A stretch of DNA of 64,000 nucleotides from Clostridia bacterium (lineage in GTDB: Bacteria > Bacillota > Clostridia > Oscillospirales > Acutalibacteraceae): positions 1 through 64,000 of the forward strand of contig JAFSEP010000003.1 of NCBI GenBank assembly GCA_017435665.1, given 5' to 3'. Below the pieces are notes generated by a model that was not told the origin of the DNA, ran no database searches, and worked only from the letters and a program-made list of their open reading frames with translations. This document shows positions 59,430-64,000 of this stretch, piece after piece. Position 1 is the stretch's first letter, and each line of letters begins with the position of its first letter. The position numbers and the translations under genes were made by a program.

Positions 59430-60077
59430 TCATTTGAGATTTATCTCTCTGTCTGCCGTATCCTCAGGATCGGGAAGCTCCTTGATTTCTCCGAATTGGT
59501 TGACTGCATAAAGCTTGAAAAATCTGAGGTAAGATTTTCCTCCTTCTGTGACAACTGTACTAACTCTGAATACATACCAACGAACACCGTCTTCTTCATA
59601 AGCTTTTTCAAACTCAACCACGATTTCGTTGCCTGTTTCTTTATCCTCAACTCCCACAAGGCCCGTAACGAGCTGTTGAGCCTCCTCCTTGCTTCCGATG
59701 CTTATTGCCCCGGTCGTGTTATCAACATCCTCGATAACCGCCGCACTGCACTTATAGCTTTCATCAACAACCACGCTGTATTTCACAGTCTTGATTTTTT
59801 CTCCCCCTGCAGTAATATATGTGAAGGTTGCAATAACCTCGCCTTCCCCCACAGGTTCAAAAATAAACATTGTGCTGCCCTTTGAAGCATCTGCCTCGGG
59901 AATATCCTCTCTTGTTTCAAGAACGAGAATGCCCTCCTTCTCCAGAGTATATATCCAGCTGCAGCCTTCTTCGTATTCAAAGCTGACCATCCAGTTCAAA
60001 TCCTCGTCCTTTTTACACGCCGTAAAGACCGTCAAAACCATCATTACAGCAAGGAAAACAGATATAATCTTTTTCAT
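59430..60077 (-). CDS. Lipoprotein with chagasin/I42 inhibitor-like domain
   Basis: 215 residues. The signal has a lipobox FTAC (VFLAVMMVLTVFTACKKDED). Residues about 28-100 follow the rhythm of the I42 protease inhibitor fold: EEGCSWIYTL stands where GYSW is expected, and KGSTMFIFEPVGEGEVIATF matches the GxxxFxFxxxxxGxxxxxFxY pattern. The C-terminal 110 residues are a second, unrecognised domain. If correct it would inhibit papain-like cysteine proteases at the cell surface. The match is by eye and moderate. Confidence 0.55.
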   Translation of the reverse strand: MKKIISVFLAVMMVLTVFTACKKDEDLNWMVSFEYEEGCSWIYTLEKEGILVLETREDIPEADASKGSTMFIFEPVGEGEVIATFTYITAGGEKIKTVKYSVVVDESYKCSAAVIEDVDNTTGAISIGSKEEAQQLVTGLVGVEDKETGNEIVVEFEKAYEEDGVRWYVFRVSTVVTEGGKSYLRFFKLYAVNQFGEIKELPDPEDTADREINLK

Positions 60078-60186
60078 TAAAACACCCTTTCTTCGGATCT
60101 TACCTGATGATTATATCATTTATTGCTCAAAAAAACAAGAATTTAGTTATATTTAGTTTTCAGATATAAATTTTTGATATAATCTG

Positions 60187-60215
60187 TTGAAAAAATCGGA
60201 GGTATAATGTATAAT
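60187..60215 (+). promoter_or_regulatory. Promoter of the DivIVA-like gene group
   Basis: TTGAAA (60187-60192) and TATAAT (60210-60215), 17-base spacer, about 40 bases before the start codon. Confidence 0.7.
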
Positions 60216-60255
60216 TCAATATGAATTATTTTATTGTGGATAAGTGGGTGTATAT

Positions 60256-60768
60256 ATGTCACAGTTACAGTTCAGCACAGAAGAACAAGGCTATTCAAAG
60301 GCCGAGGTTGAAAGATATATAGCAATGCTTCAGAGCGAATACACTAACGCTGTTGAATGGAGCAATGAGATAGAGAAGCAGTTTGAGGAATACCGAAGCG
60401 GAAACAGCGAGCTTGAAAGGCTCAAGGCCGAAAACGAAAAGTTACTCGGAGATTGCCGTCTCCTTGCTTCAAAGCTCAGAAATATGAGCACACAGAACGC
60501 AGAAAGTGCTCCTGCAGCATCGTCTGATAAGGCTGACGAAATAATCCGTAACGCAGAAATAAGAGCTCAGGAAATAATAGATGCAGCCTATAAAAGTCAG
60601 GAGCAGATAATCTCCGATATTTCAGGCAGAATTATTGAAAGCCAGAACGAACTCAGCGCTCTTTCAAAAGAAAAAGAGGTTCTTTCAGCAGAAATCGAAA
60701 AGCTCGAAAACATAAGACAGTTAATTTCCGAAAGAATTTCGAAAGCAAAAGAATTGCTGAAATTTTAA
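60256..60768 (+). CDS. DivIVA-like coiled-coil protein
   Basis: 170 residues from ATG at 60256; a GTG four codons upstream is possible, and the ribosome site is weak in both cases. The N-terminal FSTEEQGYSKAEVERYIAML has the DivIVA/GpsB membrane-binding pattern (GYxxxEVxxYI). Coiled coil follows (EIEKQFEEYRSGNSELERLK), then a serine/alanine-rich linker and a second coiled coil. DivIVA proteins mark poles or division sites through curved membranes. It heads a plus-strand group with a membrane protein, a GDPD-like protein and a serine hydrolase, spaced 33, 23 and 3 bases. Confidence 0.7.
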   Translation: MSQLQFSTEEQGYSKAEVERYIAMLQSEYTNAVEWSNEIEKQFEEYRSGNSELERLKAENEKLLGDCRLLASKLRNMSTQNAESAPAASSDKADEIIRNAEIRAQEIIDAAYKSQEQIISDISGRIIESQNELSALSKEKEVLSAEIEKLENIRQLISERISKAKELLKF

Positions 60769-60801
60769 AGAATACCAACCCACAGAGAAAGGGTGATATA
60801 A

Positions 60802-61830
60802 TTGCAGCTTCACAGACCAAAAGACATCGACAGTCTCAATGAAGATTTTTTTAAAAACGAGTTTTCAGGACATATTCTTCAGGAAGACTCCGTAATCACT
60901 GAGTCTGAAACAGAATACCCCGAAACAAATCTCATACAGGGAGAAATTGACGGCATTATCGTTGAGCACGAGTCTGACATAAGGTCGGGCTATGTGGCAA
61001 AGCAGCTTGAACGTCTTTCCAATGCAAGCTATGAAAACGGCAACCGTATTTTTCACGAATTCCCCGAGGATACTGAAGACGAAGACAGTCTTATTGACAG
61101 TCTTGAAGAAAAAAATCTGTTTGATTCCTTCCCCGAAATTGATTTTGATCCCTCCGTTTTTAATGACGATGACTTATCCGAGCGTGAAATCAGACGTGAA
61201 TCGGTACGCAGGGCAAAAGAGGATGCACGAATCACAATAGAAAACGAAAAAGAAAAAATCAAGGAACAAAAGCAGCTGGAAAAAACGGTGCAAAGACCCT
61301 TCGGAAAGAAAAAAACAGCTATTGTTCTTATGGTTGTATTTATAGTTCTTAATATACTCTGTCTGGGAATGTGCGGTATTTTCGGCACAATGGCCGATAA
61401 CGGCAACTCGCTGACTCTTTCAGAAAAACTGACGGTGCAGTATGTTGACGGCATAAACATTTCAACCCCTGCTTACAGAGGAAAGCTTATTGCAGTCACA
61501 GCCGAAAGCATACAGGGCAGCCGTAACGTTCTGTTTACTGATGAAGAAGGCAGCAGCGTAATAGGTAAGGTTATCGCAATCGGTGACGGTATTTACGGCA
61601 TTGACCTGGGTGAAAGAGTTGTAAAGGCTGATGCCCAAAGCATAATCGGCGTTGTCAGTTTCGCAACACCTGACATATCTTCCGTTTATCTTTTCTTTAC
61701 CGCCTTCGGTATGTTCCCCGTAATTTTATTCGCTCTTGCGCTTCTTTTCACGGTACTGCTTTCGGTTCTGAGAATAAAAAAGCTCAATCTTGAAATAAAA
61801 AGGCTTGAGGAAAACTATAATATAATATAA
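60802..61830 (+). CDS. Two-span membrane protein with acidic cytosolic region
   Basis: 342 residues from a TTG at 60802 with AAAGGGTG six bases before it. Residues 1-170 are strongly acidic and charged, with a coiled-coil-like end (ITIENEKEKIKEQKQLEKTV). Membrane spans are at about 178-200 (AIVLMVVFIVLNILCLGMCG) and 292-325 (YLFFTAFGMFPVILFALALL). The part between them (GKLIAVTAESIQGSRNVLFT, IGKVIAIGDGIYGIDLGERV) vaguely recalls the scaffold of SipW-type signal peptidases, but no catalytic Ser/Lys context is seen. I do not recognise it. Its place after a DivIVA-like gene suggests an envelope or division role. Confidence 0.65.
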   Translation: MQLHRPKDIDSLNEDFFKNEFSGHILQEDSVITESETEYPETNLIQGEIDGIIVEHESDIRSGYVAKQLERLSNASYENGNRIFHEFPEDTEDEDSLIDSLEEKNLFDSFPEIDFDPSVFNDDDLSEREIRRESVRRAKEDARITIENEKEKIKEQKQLEKTVQRPFGKKKTAIVLMVVFIVLNILCLGMCGIFGTMADNGNSLTLSEKLTVQYVDGINISTPAYRGKLIAVTAESIQGSRNVLFTDEEGSSVIGKVIAIGDGIYGIDLGERVVKADAQSIIGVVSFATPDISSVYLFFTAFGMFPVILFALALLFTVLLSVLRIKKLNLEIKRLEENYNII

Positions 61831-61853
61831 ACAAAATCGTTCAAGAGGTAAAA

Positions 61854-63086
61854 ATGAAAAAATACAGTAAAATCATTTTCTTAGTTTTAATTCTGACTAT
61901 AATTGCCGTCAGCACCGTTCCTGCATCTGCCGCTGAAATCAAGCCCTTTACGCAGAACGGAAAAATTATAAGCGTTTCCCACGGAGGTAACAGAGCAGAA
62001 TATCCTCTCAATTCATATGAGGCAATTTCTTCGGCATTCGAAATCGGTGCAGACTGCGTAAGCCTGACCCTGCAGACTACCAAGGATTCGGTTTTCGTTA
62101 TCAGTAAATATAATGACCTTGGAATGATGCACTCAGCATACAAGGATGTGCTCATCAGCGAAAAGACTTTTCAGGAAATCCAAAGTGTAAACCTTGTAAA
62201 CAATTCAGGACAGATTACAAGCTGTACTCTTTGTGAGCTGAAAAAGGCTGTTGAGGTTGCCAAGCGATATGACCGTATTCTCATCGTTGATAACGCTTGG
62301 GAAAACAGAGAAATGCTTTATTCCTTCCTTGTTGACAATGACGCTCTGGATAACGTTATAATCCGCACGGATGCAAAGAAAAAGGAAATCGGGGATTTTC
62401 TCAGACTTACGGATAACAAGGTACAGATTATCGGCTCATATCACGGAAACTTTATTTTCAGCGCAAAAAGCTACGTTTCAGCCCTGAGTGATTTCGGCTG
62501 TAAGGCAGTAATGCTGGGAGCAACCAACCCCTTCGGTGTAATTTTCAATCAGTCAATGCTCTCCTCCTTCAGCGCAAATAACTATTCGGCAAGAGCAATG
62601 ATTGCAACATATGACCCCGATCTGTGCGGTCAGAGAACGGATACACCGTCTGTCTGGGATGATCTTATTGACAGAGGATACAGCATTATTGAAACAAATA
62701 ACATAAGAGATCTGACTGAATATCTCAGCAATCTGACAAGAACTCAGGATGAGCTGAAAAACATCCTTTCAGCCATCGACAGCACGGATATGTCGGCCTG
62801 TTCGATAAAAACAGCCTCCGATCTTCAGGAAGCAAAAGAGGCAATACAAGCAGAGCTTACAACTCTTTCTTCGTTTGAAAGTCTTTCTAAGGTAAAGCAT
62901 CAGGCAATGATGGCCTTTGAAAACTTTTCACTTGAATCGGAGCATTATGTTAAAAGAGGCGTTCTCAAGGTAACACCGGGAAAAATCGCTGCAGTTATAC
63001 TTGTAAGCACAGGAATAATTGCCGCCCAGGTTTACTTTTATAAAATGCGTAATAAAAAAGAAGAAAATAAATACAGGAGGAAATAA
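61854..63086 (+). CDS. Degenerate glycerophosphodiester phosphodiesterase-like membrane protein
   Basis: 410 residues with a signal peptide (IIFLVLILTIIAVSTVPASA) and one C-terminal span (IAAVILVSTGIIAAQVYFYK). The body follows a GDPD TIM barrel: ISVSHGGNRAEYPLNSYEAI in place of HRGxxxxxPENT, GADCVSLTLQTTKDSVFVIS in place of GADxIExDVxxTKDGxxVxxHD, and YSIIETNNIRDLTEYL at the end. The metal- and substrate-binding Glu, Asp and second His are missing, so a phosphodiesterase reaction is unlikely. It may be a membrane-anchored pseudoenzyme. The next gene begins three bases after its stop. Confidence 0.65.
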   Translation: MKKYSKIIFLVLILTIIAVSTVPASAAEIKPFTQNGKIISVSHGGNRAEYPLNSYEAISSAFEIGADCVSLTLQTTKDSVFVISKYNDLGMMHSAYKDVLISEKTFQEIQSVNLVNNSGQITSCTLCELKKAVEVAKRYDRILIVDNAWENREMLYSFLVDNDALDNVIIRTDAKKKEIGDFLRLTDNKVQIIGSYHGNFIFSAKSYVSALSDFGCKAVMLGATNPFGVIFNQSMLSSFSANNYSARAMIATYDPDLCGQRTDTPSVWDDLIDRGYSIIETNNIRDLTEYLSNLTRTQDELKNILSAIDSTDMSACSIKTASDLQEAKEAIQAELTTLSSFESLSKVKHQAMMAFENFSLESEHYVKRGVLKVTPGKIAAVILVSTGIIAAQVYFYKMRNKKEENKYRRK

Positions 63087-63089
63087 ATA

Positions 63090-64000
63090 TGTCAGTTACA
63101 GAAGAAAAGAAGAATGCACTCCCCCGTGCAGTAAAAGCAGAGGCTGTGGGCGTTGATTCAAAGGAAGTTCAGGCTTTCATCGACGATTGCAGAGAGAACA
63201 GTATTGAAGTTCACAGCATAATGGTGCTTCGTCACGGTCAGGTTGCAAGTGAGGCTTATAAATACCCCTTCGGTCCCGATAAGAAGCATATGGTCTATTC
63301 GGTCAGCAAAAGCTTTACATCAACAGCTATCGGTCTTGCAATTCATGAGGGCTATATGACTCTTGAAACAAAGTTCCTTGATGTTTTCCCCGAATTCAGA
63401 CCTCTCAAATTCGATCCCTATCTTGAAAAGCTGAATGTTCACCATCTGCTTTGTATGCAAAGCGGTAAGTCCGTAAGTCCCATGGTTGACCGCACGGCAG
63501 ATCATTGGATTGAGGATTTTGTTGAATCTCCCTGGGCTTTTGAGCCGGGAACGGAATGGCAGTACATAAGCGAAAATATGTATATTCTCTGTGCTATGAT
63601 TCACCGACAGACAGGTATGTCTGTTATGGAATTCCTCACTCCCCGTCTCTTTGAGCCCCTCGGAATTGAAGATCCCTTCTGGGAGACCTGCCCGAGTGGT
63701 ATTGAAACCGGCGGTTGGGGTCTGATGATAAAGCTTGAGGACCTTGCCAAGTTCTCTCTCTGCTATCAGCAGAAGGGTATGTTCAACGGCAAGCAGGTAA
63801 TTCCTCAGGAGTGGGTCGAACTCGCTTCAAGCGCAATAGCTGACAACAGCTCAAAGAATACCGATATTGACAACGACAAGGGCTACGGCTACTGCTTCTG
63901 GAGATGCGGCGGCTACGCAAACGCCTTCCGTTCAGACGGTATGTTCTCACAGTACGGTATTGTGTTTGAGGATATCGATGCAGTTGTTGCTGTAAACTCA
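63090..64000 (+). CDS. Beta-lactamase-type serine hydrolase (3' end outside window)
   Basis: Open from ATG at 63090, after AGGAGG, to the window edge (303 codons seen). The active-site SxxK is in MVYSVSKSFTSTAIGLAIHE near residue 75, and the YxN-type motif is YISENMYILCAM near 155, as in class C beta-lactamase and EstB-like esterases. NVHHLLCMQSGKS and FEPGTEWQY are usual in this family. No signal peptide is present, so cytosolic esterase or amide hydrolase activity is more likely than drug resistance. It is tightly linked to the GDPD-like gene. The C-terminal HxG motif is not in view. Confidence 0.8.

Noticed and set aside
63090..64000. Antibiotic-resistance beta-lactamase
   Set aside because: No signal peptide and an esterase-like context; only the SxxK/YxN fold is shared.

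Overview
The window looks like a chromosomal stretch of an endospore-forming, low-to-moderate G+C gut-type Clostridia (Oscillospirales/Ruminococcaceae-like). The evidence is spoIVA, spoVAF, sigG, a PdaA-type deacetylase, a T-box-controlled pheST operon, secreted Fn3/LRR/Cys-repeat proteins, several intracellular glycosidases and many hairpin-rich dispersed repeats. I see no rRNA, tRNA, CRISPR array or transposase gene.

Layout. 1-6 kb: a CofE-like ligase fragment, an NTF2-LytTR regulator, and two paralogous adenylate-forming ligases, the first broken by one extra C in a C8 run. 5.7-7.1 kb: an HD hydrolase flanked by two structured repeat elements. 7-19 kb: an M28-type membrane peptidase, threonine aldolase, a GH3-type acyl-adenylating enzyme, an LCAT-like secreted hydrolase, an Fn3 protein, ispE, a polysaccharide deacetylase, then an orphan phage-type cassette (BppU-like protein, holin, M15-SH3 endolysin, XhlA-like protein) and trmL. 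19.4-20.4 kb: an unrecognised AT-rich gene preceded by two tandem, separately promoted structured RNAs. 20.4-31.8 kb: GH38 alpha-mannosidase, a DUF1540 protein, secreted Fn3 proteins, galK, a TVP38/VTT protein, and a condensation-type acyltransferase with a zinc-ribbon membrane protein. 31.7-39.6 kb: an RluA-type pseudouridine synthase, spoIVA, a three-gene spore operon ending in spoVAF, a lipoprotein and Nnr. 39.7-45.5 kb: a ceramidase-like secreted protein and a 1159-residue LRR/Cys-repeat/Fn3 protein behind a structured leader. 45.7-51.6 kb: T-box, pheST, gdhA. 52-59.3 kb: a permuted GH3 beta-glucosidase, a 31-residue amphipathic peptide gene, a GH63-like enzyme, a pseudokinase and sigG. 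59.4-64 kb: an inhibitor-like lipoprotein, then a plus-strand run of DivIVA-like, membrane, degenerate GDPD-like and serine hydrolase genes.

Themes. Glycan use (GH38, GH3, GH63, galK), sporulation and spore coat/germination, and lipid or acyl chemistry (adenylating ligases, GH3-type enzyme, acyltransferase, LCAT-like and ceramidase-like enzymes) recur. The most unusual material is non-coding: the tandem RNAs at 19983-20366, the leader at 41785-41970, and several families of multi-hairpin intergenic elements. Functions are read from motifs only; no database search was run.
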